A stretch of DNA of 64,000 nt from Treponema sp. Lineage in GTDB: Bacteria; Spirochaetota; Spirochaetia; Treponematales; Breznakiellaceae. The translations under genes were made by a program, and so were the position numbers. The notes beneath the pieces were generated by a model that searched no databases, was not told where the DNA came from, and saw only the letters and a list, made by a program, of their open reading frames with translations. The DNA is taken from positions 1 through 64,000 of the forward strand of contig WQSF01000003.1 of the NCBI GenBank assembly GCA_009788065.1, written 5' to 3'. This document shows positions 12,330 through 21,025 of the stretch, one piece after another (within the stretch, counting starts at the first letter, position 1; each line of letters starts with the position of its first letter).

Positions 12330-13187
12330 ATGAACAGACTGGATAAAAGTGTTGAAACGCTTCTCGATAATTATAATTCCCACGGCATGGTTAATCATTC
12401 GGGGGCTGTCAATCTTCCGGGAAGAGAAAGCATAGATCATATCGTTCGCGGTTTGGAAGAATTGTTATTTCCCGGGTATCTAGAGAATCTTGAAACAGAC
12501 AAGGATAATTTGAAAATATTAACGGCGCGGAAGGTTAACAATCTTTCCGCCGCTCTCAGATCGGAAGCGGAGAAGAGTCTTGCTTTTTCAGCGCGGCTGG
12601 GAGCGTTAAGCTGCGGGCATGAAGGATGCAGAGCTGTCGCCGCGATGATCATCGAAGAATTTTTTGAAGAACTGCCCAGAATAAGAATTAATCTCGCAAA
12701 AGATTTACAAGCCGCTGTCCGTGGGGACCCTGCCGCAATGAGCGCCGACGAAGTGATTCTTTCATACCCCGGGTTTCAAGCGATTGTTGTTCACCGTATC
12801 GCTCATTTTTTCTATTCACGGCAGGTGCCTCTTATTCCGCGCATGATGAGCGAGCTTATTCACAGAAGAACCGGCATTGATATTCATCCCGGGGCTCTAA
12901 TCGGCGAGTCGTTTTTCATCGATCACGGCACAGGTATTGTTTTCGGAGAATCGACAATAATAGGTAAAAATGTAAAGATTTATCAGGGTGTAACTCTTGG
13001 AGCGCTTTCCGTCAAAAAAGAGGAGAGCGGCAAGAAACGTCATCCGACTATCGAAGATGATGTGACAATTTACGCTAATGCCACGATTCTCGGCGGGGAA
13101 ACCGTCATAGGGCGCGGCAGTATTATCGGGGGTAATATGTGGATTATTAAATCCGTCCCGCCGAACAGTAAAATTTACAATTCCTGA
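12330..13187 (+). CDS. epsC: Serine O-acetyltransferase (EpsC-type)
   Basis: [28 protein letters not shown]...[11 protein letters not shown] hexapeptide repeats; ATG at 12330 just after the preceding stop. Confidence 0.9.
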   Translation: MNRLDKSVETLLDNYNSHGMVNHSGAVNLPGRESIDHIVRGLEELLFPGYLENLETDKDNLKILTARKVNNLSAALRSEAEKSLAFSARLGALSCGHEGCRAVAAMIIEEFFEELPRIRINLAKDLQAAVRGDPAAMSADEVILSYPGFQAIVVHRIAHFFYSRQVPLIPRMMSELIHRRTGIDIHPGALIGESFFIDHGTGIVFGESTIIGKNVKIYQGVTLGALSVKKEESGKKRHPTIEDDVTIYANATILGGETVIGRGSIIGGNMWIIKSVPPNSKIYNS

Positions 13188-13250
13188 TGTATTGCAATGA
13201 TTTTTCATTTTTGATACACTGAACCTATATCTTATTTTGGAGCTATAAAA

Positions 13251-13631
13251 ATGGGAATTTTATCGATAGTATTGCTTGTATTTTTCGTTATTAATGCAAT
13301 ATTTCTTGTATTATTAGTTTTAATTCAAAACGACGAAGGCGGCGGTTTAGGCGGTATGTTCGGCGGCGGGTCGAATACGGCTTTTGGTTCCCGATCCGGC
13401 AATGTTCTTACCCGCGCGACTACAGTTCTGGGCGCGTTATTTCTTATTATCAGTTTCGGTCTTGCTCTTCTTAGCCGTACTCCGGGCGGAGCTGGCATAG
13501 AAGAGGAAGCCAGAAGGCTTGTTACCGAGGGAAGTTCCACCCAGTGGATAGACGAGGAATTGAATCCGTCGGCTTCCAATACCGCTGATTCTTACGATGA
13601 TCATGACGATCACACAGGGCATAATCACTAA
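13251..13631 (+). CDS. secG: Preprotein translocase subunit SecG
   Basis: LLVLIQNDEGGGLGGMFGGGSNTAFGSRSGNVLTRAT; His/Asp-rich C-terminus DDHDDHTGHNH. Confidence 0.93.
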   Translation: MGILSIVLLVFFVINAIFLVLLVLIQNDEGGGLGGMFGGGSNTAFGSRSGNVLTRATTVLGALFLIISFGLALLSRTPGGAGIEEEARRLVTEGSSTQWIDEELNPSASNTADSYDDHDDHTGHNH

Positions 13632-13645
13632 TAAATAAGGTACTT

Positions 13646-14119
13646 ATGATTCTGCAAGACGTATTGTTACCTGAGTTTATCAAAGTTGACATGGAAGCGG
13701 AGGATAAAGACGAAGCTTTCGAGGAACTTGTTGCGTACTATTGTCAGGCGGATAAATCAGGCGCTCACGATCAAATTCTCGACGCTATTGTAAAACGCGA
13801 AGCTAAGATGTCAACCGGTATTCATAAGGGGATCGCAGTTCCGCACGGCAAAACTACCGCGGTGAATTCCCTGCGCGGCGTGCTTGGAATTTCAAGAAAG
13901 GGCGTACAATACGATTCATTGGACGGGGAGCCTGTGTACCTTCTTTTTATGATTATTTCCCCGATGGAAGATTCAGAGAAACACTTAAGGCTTTTAAAAC
14001 ACCTTGCGGAACTTATGGAGATTCCGCAGTTTCAAACTGAGCTTCAAGCGCAGAAAGATCCTCAAAGCGCGTTTAAGATCATTCGAAAATTCGAAGAAAT
14101 GCTTTCTTCACAATCCTGA
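13646..14119 (+). CDS. ptsN: PTS IIA-like nitrogen regulatory protein
   Basis: VKREAKMSTGIHKGIAVPHGKT motif of EIIA-Ntr/Fru. Confidence 0.88.
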   Translation: MILQDVLLPEFIKVDMEAEDKDEAFEELVAYYCQADKSGAHDQILDAIVKREAKMSTGIHKGIAVPHGKTTAVNSLRGVLGISRKGVQYDSLDGEPVYLLFMIISPMEDSEKHLRLLKHLAELMEIPQFQTELQAQKDPQSAFKIIRKFEEMLSSQS

Positions 14120-14121
14120 TT

Positions 14122-14451
14122 ATGGTTAATACCACTGCAGAAAACGCTGCCGGAAGTACGCTTGAACATTTGCTGACGGTTGAAGCTCAGGCTTCTTCTT
14201 TGGTAAATGAAGCGCAAAAAGAAGCTGACAGACTAATCCATGAAAACGAGGAAAGAAACCGCACGGCTTATGAAGAACGTATAAAAATTGAAATAAAAAA
14301 ACATGAAGCTCAACTGGAACAGGAAAAAGAAAAAATAAAAGAGCAGTACAGTGAAGCGCTTGACAGATGCCGCCTGGAATTATCCGGCGTGGAATCCGAT
14401 GTTAAAAAGTTTTGCGCCCTTTTAAACGAATATATCGAACAAGAAGGTTAA
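14122..14451 (+). CDS. V/A-type ATPase peripheral-stalk (G/H-like) coiled-coil subunit
   Basis: Short charged helical protein immediately upstream of the V-ATPase subunit genes. Confidence 0.6.
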   Translation: MVNTTAENAAGSTLEHLLTVEAQASSLVNEAQKEADRLIHENEERNRTAYEERIKIEIKKHEAQLEQEKEKIKEQYSEALDRCRLELSGVESDVKKFCALLNEYIEQEG

Positions 14452-14456
14452 CGTAT

Positions 14457-15314
14457 ATGTTTGACGATAATGGTTTTGCATACGCCAAGGCTTGCGGTAT
14501 TATCGGAAAATCATTTCTAGGGAAAAGAGCGTCGTATCTTTCCGGTCTTCATTCATTGAACGATCTTGATAAATTGGTGTTTTCGCAGCATCGCAGGGAT
14601 ATTCCCGACAAGGAGCTTCTCGCTGATTTTAAAAGACGGATAGAAAAAAGAACCCTTGAGAAAATACTTCCCGTAATTAAATCTTATACGCCTTCTGTAA
14701 AACTTTTGGAACTGGCTTTTAAAGGTTATAAATACAGCGAATTGCTTGATACAGGCGCGGCGCTGGACATGGGTTATTACAAGGAGCTGCTGGAAAGTTT
14801 ATCTCAGCTCGACAGTGAAGATCGCGCAACCGCGCAAATGCTAATAGCGGATGAAATATGTATCTGCAACTGTCTTTGGGCTTTGCGTCTGCGCACATAT
14901 TACAACATGCCTGAAGAACAGGTAAAAAAACATTTGCTGGATTTAAGGTTTCACGGAGAAATATTCGAGAAAAAACAGTCGCTTATCGCAAGAGCGAATG
15001 AATCTTTAAATTTTCATCTAGATATACGCCGGCACTGGGACGGCTGGAGATGGGAAAAATTTCTTAATCCTGAAGAGGACGCGAGGCATTGGATAGCGAT
15101 GCCCAGATATTTTCAAAATGCGGCTTGCGCTTACCTTCGCGCTCTTGCGTATCATCAGTTTCACAGTAATCCGTTAACGTTAAGCTCTATTTATTGCTTT
15201 ATAAAACTTATGCAGTACGAGGAAGATATTTTAATAAGTACGGCAGAAACAATAGCCCTCGGCATGGAAAGCTCGTCCGTGTTAAAAACAGCGGAATCTA
15301 AGGGAGAAAACTGA
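14457..15314 (+). CDS. V/A-type ATPase subunit C-like (V-ATPase d/C family)
   Basis: All-helical protein (FAYAKACGIIGKSFLGKR...) next to subunit I; ATG at 14457, in frame with the longer listed ORF. Confidence 0.7.
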   Translation: MFDDNGFAYAKACGIIGKSFLGKRASYLSGLHSLNDLDKLVFSQHRRDIPDKELLADFKRRIEKRTLEKILPVIKSYTPSVKLLELAFKGYKYSELLDTGAALDMGYYKELLESLSQLDSEDRATAQMLIADEICICNCLWALRLRTYYNMPEEQVKKHLLDLRFHGEIFEKKQSLIARANESLNFHLDIRRHWDGWRWEKFLNPEEDARHWIAMPRYFQNAACAYLRALAYHQFHSNPLTLSSIYCFIKLMQYEEDILISTAETIALGMESSSVLKTAESKGEN

Positions 15315-17341
15315 TGCTCTTCCCGCGAAGGATGAAATATGTCGAGTTTGTTGTTTTAAAAAACGACATGGACGCCGTTATCGAATATCTTGGTAAAAAA
15401 TCGGAGATTCAATTTCCTGAAGAAGAAAAATCCGCTGTAAATCAGACTGTCTTGTCTATAAAAAACCTTGTAGAAAGATTAAAAAGCGCTTCGGATTATC
15501 TTAATGACAGCGCTTTCGGGAATGAAAAAGCGGTAAATTCCGGGAATAATATAAATAATCAAATCGAAGAAGATTTTTCTATTCCGTCGGAAACAGAGAA
15601 GACGCTGGCGGAAAATCTTTGTTCGTTTGCGCAGGATTTAAAAGATCGCGAAGAAAGCGCAACTCATGAATTGCAGAGAATTCAGGAATCGATAAATGAA
15701 TTAAAAGTATTCTCCGACATGAACGTGCAATTTTCCGATTTTGAGGATATTTCCTATCTTACACTGCGCTTTGGCCGTCTTGATCCTGACGAGCTAAATA
15801 AACTGCGGAAAAACCTTGGAGACAGGGTTGCGGTAATTCCTCTTAAAGACAACTGTATCCTTGCCGCGACATCCAAAAAAGGCCGCTTCGCTCTTGACGC
15901 GCAATTAAGCCAATTACCCTTTGAGCCTGCTAAAATCCCTGAAATGTGCGGTTCACCAGAAGAGATCATGGCAAACCTGAGAGAGCAGAGCATTGCCGGC
16001 GAAGAAAAATTAAATAAAATTAAAAACGAGAAAGATGCTTTTATTAAAAAATGTATGCCTGATATAAAAAAACTTTTAATATCATGGAGATGCGCGTTAA
16101 CTATCGAAGAGATAAAAGCAAGGTTTAAAGCGACAGAAAGAATGTATAATTTTTCAGGATGGATACCTGCGGATATTGTAAAAAAAACCGTAAAAGATTT
16201 ATCGCAGATAACCGAAGGAAGGATCGCTGTAAACGCCTTCAAACCCTACGAAGTCCCTTCGATCAGAAGCGGTAAAGAAAAAGTGCCGGTCGCGATGAAA
16301 CATTCAGCCTTTGTTAAAGGATTTGAAGGCGTTGTATTTTCCTACGGCGCCCCCATGTACGGAACAATCGATCCGACTGCTTTAGTGGCTTTCTTTTTTA
16401 CCATCATGTTTGGAATTATGTTCGGCGACATGGGGCAGGCTTTTGTTCTGCTTCTTACAGGATTTATAATTAAACACAGCAGTAAAAAACTCGTAAGATT
16501 TAGAAAATTTTCCACGCCTTTAATCTCTGTCGGTATCGCGTCAATGATTATGGGATTTCTTTCTGGTTCTGTTTTTGCAAACGAGACTCTGTTAATAGCG
16601 CCTGCAAGAGCGATAACAGAATTTTTTACAGGCGAACCAAGAGACAGAATTTTACAAATTCTGCCGATGGCTGAACACGGCGGCAGTATCATAAAACTGT
16701 TATATTTCTTCGCTTTTACCGTTGCTATCGGCGTTGTGATAAATTCTCTGGGGTTAATAATAAATATAGTAAACAGGTGTATGTTTAAAAAATATGAACA
16801 GGCGTTTTTCTCAAAGACAGGGCTTGCGGGGCTTTTAATGTTCTGGTACGCCGTTTTTATCGCCGTAAAGCTGATCGCAGGCGGAAAATTTTACAAGCTT
16901 GATATATTGGGGATATGTATACCGCTTTTCTTTATTGTGTTCGGTCATGTAATATGGCGGTTCTTTACGGGGCGGAAATTCCATATGGAAAGCGGTCTTT
17001 TCGCTTTCATGATGGAAGGATTCGTCGAAATCCTTGATACTGTTTCTTCTTATATTTCCAATACCGCAAGTTTTCTGCGCGTTGGAGCATTTGCCCTTGC
17101 GCACGCTGTATTTTCGTTTATCATTTTTTTCTTTACTGACTCTCTTACAGGTTCGGGCACGGCAGGCGCATTTTCAGCCGCTTTAATAATGATTGTAGGA
17201 AATGCTATAATAATAACGCTTGAAGGATTAATCGTAGCGATTCAGGTGATGCGCCTGCAATATTACGAATTCTTTAATAAATTTTTTGTTGAGACAGGCG
17301 TTGAGTTTGCGCCGTTTCGTTTTCAACATAAAGAGTTATAA
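15314..17341 (+). CDS. ntpI: V/A-type ATP synthase subunit I
   Basis: PMYGTIDPTALVAFFFTIMFGIMFGDMGQAFVLLL and SYISNTASFLRVGAFALAHAVFS motifs. Confidence 0.92.
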   Translation: MLFPRRMKYVEFVVLKNDMDAVIEYLGKKSEIQFPEEEKSAVNQTVLSIKNLVERLKSASDYLNDSAFGNEKAVNSGNNINNQIEEDFSIPSETEKTLAENLCSFAQDLKDREESATHELQRIQESINELKVFSDMNVQFSDFEDISYLTLRFGRLDPDELNKLRKNLGDRVAVIPLKDNCILAATSKKGRFALDAQLSQLPFEPAKIPEMCGSPEEIMANLREQSIAGEEKLNKIKNEKDAFIKKCMPDIKKLLISWRCALTIEEIKARFKATERMYNFSGWIPADIVKKTVKDLSQITEGRIAVNAFKPYEVPSIRSGKEKVPVAMKHSAFVKGFEGVVFSYGAPMYGTIDPTALVAFFFTIMFGIMFGDMGQAFVLLLTGFIIKHSSKKLVRFRKFSTPLISVGIASMIMGFLSGSVFANETLLIAPARAITEFFTGEPRDRILQILPMAEHGGSIIKLLYFFAFTVAIGVVINSLGLIINIVNRCMFKKYEQAFFSKTGLAGLLMFWYAVFIAVKLIAGGKFYKLDILGICIPLFFIVFGHVIWRFFTGRKFHMESGLFAFMMEGFVEILDTVSSYISNTASFLRVGAFALAHAVFSFIIFFFTDSLTGSGTAGAFSAALIMIVGNAIIITLEGLIVAIQVMRLQYYEFFNKFFVETGVEFAPFRFQHKEL

Positions 17342-17393
17342 TGAAACTTTGTTTCATTTTTGATTATTATGCGGGGCAGGTTTGCCGCGCTAA

Positions 17394-17714
17394 ATGGAGG
17401 TTACAATGAAAAAAATAATACTGCTGTTGTGCGTTATGGTGATTAGCGGCGCGGGCGGCGCTGTTCTGTTTGCGCAGGATCACGCGTCAGATGCGCAGGC
17501 TTCTGCGGATTCGATAAAAGCGGTTGCCGCCGGTATCGCTGTCGGGCTTTCATGTATCGCTGGCGGTATTGCTGTAGGGCGGATAGGAGCGGCAGCGATG
17601 GGCGCGATGAGCGAGAACTCGGACCTTTTCGGAAAAGCTCTTCCGTTAGTGGGGCTTGCCGAAGGTATTTGCCTTTGGGGTTTTCTTGTAGCTCTGTTAA
17701 TTTTATTCCTGTAA
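17394..17714 (+). CDS. ntpK: V/A-type ATP synthase subunit K (proteolipid, c-ring)
   Basis: Signal-like N-terminus, one hairpin: AAGIAVGLSCIAGGIAVGRIGAAAMGAMSEN...LPLVGLAEGICLWGFLVALLILF. Confidence 0.9.
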   Translation: MEVTMKKIILLLCVMVISGAGGAVLFAQDHASDAQASADSIKAVAAGIAVGLSCIAGGIAVGRIGAAAMGAMSENSDLFGKALPLVGLAEGICLWGFLVALLILFL

Positions 17715-17766
17715 AACCCCGGATACAGTATCCGCGTTTTTTCAAGGATTAAAAGGAAGGGTTTTT

Positions 17767-18087
17767 ACGGATTATTTTTTTATCGGCGATGAAGAACTTG
17801 TTACCGCTTTCCGTTTTATCGGTATTAACGGGACAGCCGTAAGTGACGTATCCGAGGCCGTTGCAGCATTTAAGGATGTCACAGAAGGAAATAATGAGAG
17901 TTCAAGAGACTGTAAAATTTTAATAATTACGGAAGATACCGCCGATTTTCTGGGCGATTTAGCTGTTGACTGGCAGTTGTCAGGTTCGTATCCTCTGTTA
18001 GTTGAAATACCGTGCCTTTCAGGAAGACATGAGGACAGAAAGACGCTTGTAGATGCCATCAGGGAAGCGATTGGGATTCATGTTTAA
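17767..18087 (+). CDS. V/A-type ATP synthase subunit F (NtpG/AtpF-like), apparent ACG start
   Basis: Frame ACG-GAT-TAT...: (M)DYFFIGDEELVTAFRFIGINGTAVSDVSEAVAAFKDV...ILIITEDTADFL...YPLLVEIPCLSG; AGGAAGG located just upstream; no ATG/GTG/TTG in this frame upstream, so absent from the ORF track. Confidence 0.85.
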   Translation, partial: TDYFFIGDEELVTAFRFIGINGTAVSDVSEAVAAFKDVTEGNNESSRDCKILIITEDTADFLGDLAVDWQLSGSYPLLVEIPCLSGRHEDRKTLVDAIREAIGIHV

Positions 18088-18936
18088 CATCGCAAGTTGG
18101 ACAGGAGCTTCGATAGAATAATTTAAAAACTCAAGTTTCCATGCGTGTAAGAAAAATCCTTCTTTGCATTTTTTTCCGCCGTATTTAACATCGCCCGCAA
18201 GCGGATGATTGTGAGCCGCGCATTGAGCGCGTATTTGATGAGTTCTTCCCGTGGCAATCCGCGCTTTAATTAGCGTGTAACCGTCTTCCTGCGCAACCGG
18301 CATGATTTTGGTAATAGCTGTTTTGCTGTTATCTGATTTTTCTTTAGAAACGAATGTTTTTTTTATTTCGTGGTCGCGGACAAGTTCGTCCTGCCAGTTT
18401 TCGTCTTTATTAATAATACCTTCTACAACAGCCAAATATGTTTTTTTAACTTTACGTTCCCGCAAAAGAGAGGTAAAAAGTTTTGCTCCTTGTAAACTTG
18501 CGGAAAAAATTACAACACCGCTTGACGGTTTGTCGAGCCTGTGGAGCGGACCTGGTTTAAACGACAGAGAAGGAGGCAGTTTGTCTATAAGGTAGGATTG
18601 GACCATATTATCAAGGCTGTTATCGCCGTGAACCGCGAGACCCGCAGGTTTATAAACAGCGATAAGCCCCGAGCCCTCCCATAATATATGCGGAACCGTC
18701 GTTGTTTTTGATACTGTTCTTTTATGATCTGTGTTATCTGTTTGCAGTTTAATATTAATTGTAATAATATCTCCGCATTCAAGGCGATCCTGAGCTTTAA
18801 CAGGTTTTCCGTTTACGAGTATATTCTTTTGCCGTAAAAGTTTATGTATTAAAGAAAGGGGATAATCTCTCAGGCTTTTTCGAAGGATTCTGTCGATCCT
18901 TCGTCCCGCGTCATTTTCGCCTGTTATTAGTTCCAT
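18019..18936 (-). CDS. RluA-family 23S rRNA pseudouridine synthase
   Basis: PGPLHRLDKPSSGVVIF catalytic motif, RIATGRTHQIRAQCAAHNHPLAGDVKYG, N-terminal S4-like domain. Confidence 0.93.
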   Translation of the reverse strand: MELITGENDAGRRIDRILRKSLRDYPLSLIHKLLRQKNILVNGKPVKAQDRLECGDIITINIKLQTDNTDHKRTVSKTTTVPHILWEGSGLIAVYKPAGLAVHGDNSLDNMVQSYLIDKLPPSLSFKPGPLHRLDKPSSGVVIFSASLQGAKLFTSLLRERKVKKTYLAVVEGIINKDENWQDELVRDHEIKKTFVSKEKSDNSKTAITKIMPVAQEDGYTLIKARIATGRTHQIRAQCAAHNHPLAGDVKYGGKKCKEGFFLHAWKLEFLNYSIEAPVQLAMLNMNPNRFPDGIYKRLSVLMSS

Positions 18937-19015
18937 ATATAAGATTTATATCACAAATTTATGAATATTTCTGTGTGAGATTGACAAAACTTACGTATTT
19001 TTGTAGTGTATTGAA

Positions 19016-19489
19016 ATGACAGCCTCAGCGGCCATTAAGTCTTTACTGGAAAACAGGATATTCCTTTCCAGCGTTTCCAGCCTTATTCTCGCTCAAATTT
19101 TAAAGATGGTTTTTTATCTGCTTACAACAAAAAAACGCAAGAAATGGGACGCAATCGAAACGATGATATGGCGTACAGGCGGAATGCCGTCAAGCCATTC
19201 GGCGGTAGTGTGCGCTCTTGCGGCGTCGGTCGGCATTTACGAAGGAATCGATTCAAATATTTTTATTTTCTGTCTTGTTTTTGCCCTGATAGTGCTGAGA
19301 GACGCTGTAGGAGTAAGGCGCGCCGCGGGTTTACAGGCGAGAGCGCTTAACAATCTCGGAAAGCAATCCGCCAAATTAACAGGGGTGGAATTTCATTCAG
19401 TAAAGGAAATACAGGGTCATACTACTTTAGAAGTTCTTGTCGGATCACTTTTAGGTATTTTAATTGCGTTCTGCTTCTATTTGTTTTAG
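19016..19489 (+). CDS. Divergent PAP2 family protein (DUF212)
   Basis: GGMPSSHSAVVCALA, DAVGVRRAAGLQA, GHTTLEVLVGSLLG. Confidence 0.9.
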   Translation: MTASAAIKSLLENRIFLSSVSSLILAQILKMVFYLLTTKKRKKWDAIETMIWRTGGMPSSHSAVVCALAASVGIYEGIDSNIFIFCLVFALIVLRDAVGVRRAAGLQARALNNLGKQSAKLTGVEFHSVKEIQGHTTLEVLVGSLLGILIAFCFYLF

Positions 19490-19497
19490 GTTTTCGC

Positions 19498-20964
19498 ATG
19501 TCCTTTTTTAAATCCGTTTTACTTGCAAGTCTTATCTCGCTTTTAGCGGCAATGGCTCTTCTTTTCCTTGGCTCCGCTATGGGTTATGAAGAATTTCGCG
19601 GCGGATACGCGGTGCTTACGACAGAATCTTCCATAAGCGACAGGGACATCCGCTCGCTTCTTGAATCAAGCGAATATTTCTTCGGCGGCTCTCCTGTTTC
19701 AGAATCATCGCAGTGGGTTTTATTGGACGAATTTGATTTAATAAAAAGAATACCGCTGGATCAATATTCGTCAAGGATATTTCCGTTCGATCCGCGCAAT
19801 GACGGTTACGCGGATAAGTTACGCGAAGTTTTTATAAAGGATAATAAACGTTTTATTTATATTCCTCTTGTCGCGGGTAACTGGAACTCAAGCCTGCTCG
19901 ATAAAAAATTTGACGAACTTCTTGGGGACATTCCTTATTCTGTAGAATATTACGGAATCGGAAGGCCGTTAGCGCTTTTCTTTATCGTTTATGCCGCATC
20001 TTGTGTATGCCTTCTCCTTTTATGTTATCTGAAAAGAAAGACCCACAGAAGTATTGTAAATATTATCCCCATGATACCGGTTCTTTCCTCGCTTGGTTTT
20101 TTTGGAGCTGCGGGGATAGGAACGGCGGCAATTCTTTACGCTCTTTTTATAATGCTTAAGGAACCGTTGAATGAACTTATTAATCCGCCGCCTCTAAGAG
20201 AGAATGCCCTAAAATTTAAAACCATATATAAAGAGGTAATTATACCATACAGATTTTACTGGCTTTTTCTTCCCGTATTCGCGGGAGCGCTTGCGATTTT
20301 AGTTATTTTTTCCAAACTGCATCTTTTATTCCTGATCGCTGTGTCGACAGCTTCGTTCGCCGTATTTTTCTTTTCTTTAAAAATTGTGACGTTTTCGGGG
20401 GTTGAGCATAGAAGGTTTAATCCGTTAATAATTGTAAGACAGCGTTTTCCCGAATTTATTTTTCCCGTTTATATTCTGCCGTTTGCGATAGGAGCTGTTT
20501 TTACGCTGTTCTTTATGCCGTATATGTCAGGCAATTACGATTATAATAAAAAATTCGATGTCTTTATAACCGAGCAGGATTATCTGGAACACATAACTTA
20601 TCAGTCGTCTTTTTCAACGCATCAGATGGGTACGTTTTCTGCGGCTTTTCCCGAATATTATATCGACAAGGACGGTCTTCCTTCGATAGACAGAACGAAA
20701 GTAACTCAATCTGTAAGGATAAGTGATTATCCGCCGTTCCCGTTAAGGCACTTGATGGAATTTTTTAACAATGTGAATAACGGAGTTAAAACAGATACTA
20801 CGGGAGGTTCCGCCGGTGTCTCTGAAAAATGGTCATTGCTGGTTTTACTCCTGTTCCTGTTTCCCGGTATAATCGTCGTAAAAAATGACGAAAATACCGG
20901 AAAAATCAATTTTAGCAGAATAAAACGGTTTTCGGGAACGCCGCATCAGACGGGTCTTAACTGA
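19498..20964 (+). CDS. Conserved hypothetical multi-TM membrane protein
   Basis: Long ORF with coding-like composition, N-terminal TM, periplasmic-like domain, several TM helices. Confidence 0.5.
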   Translation: MSFFKSVLLASLISLLAAMALLFLGSAMGYEEFRGGYAVLTTESSISDRDIRSLLESSEYFFGGSPVSESSQWVLLDEFDLIKRIPLDQYSSRIFPFDPRNDGYADKLREVFIKDNKRFIYIPLVAGNWNSSLLDKKFDELLGDIPYSVEYYGIGRPLALFFIVYAASCVCLLLLCYLKRKTHRSIVNIIPMIPVLSSLGFFGAAGIGTAAILYALFIMLKEPLNELINPPPLRENALKFKTIYKEVIIPYRFYWLFLPVFAGALAILVIFSKLHLLFLIAVSTASFAVFFFSLKIVTFSGVEHRRFNPLIIVRQRFPEFIFPVYILPFAIGAVFTLFFMPYMSGNYDYNKKFDVFITEQDYLEHITYQSSFSTHQMGTFSAAFPEYYIDKDGLPSIDRTKVTQSVRISDYPPFPLRHLMEFFNNVNNGVKTDTTGGSAGVSEKWSLLVLLLFLFPGIIVVKNDENTGKINFSRIKRFSGTPHQTGLN

Positions 20965-21025
20965 AATAAGCCGTTGTTGTATAATGCTAATAAAGAAATC
21001 AGGTTCCCGAAAGGACGCTTAAATT

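Noticed and set aside
13590-13631. His/Asp-rich SecG C-terminus as a metal-binding switch
   Set aside because: Short low-complexity tail at the protein end; no supporting context
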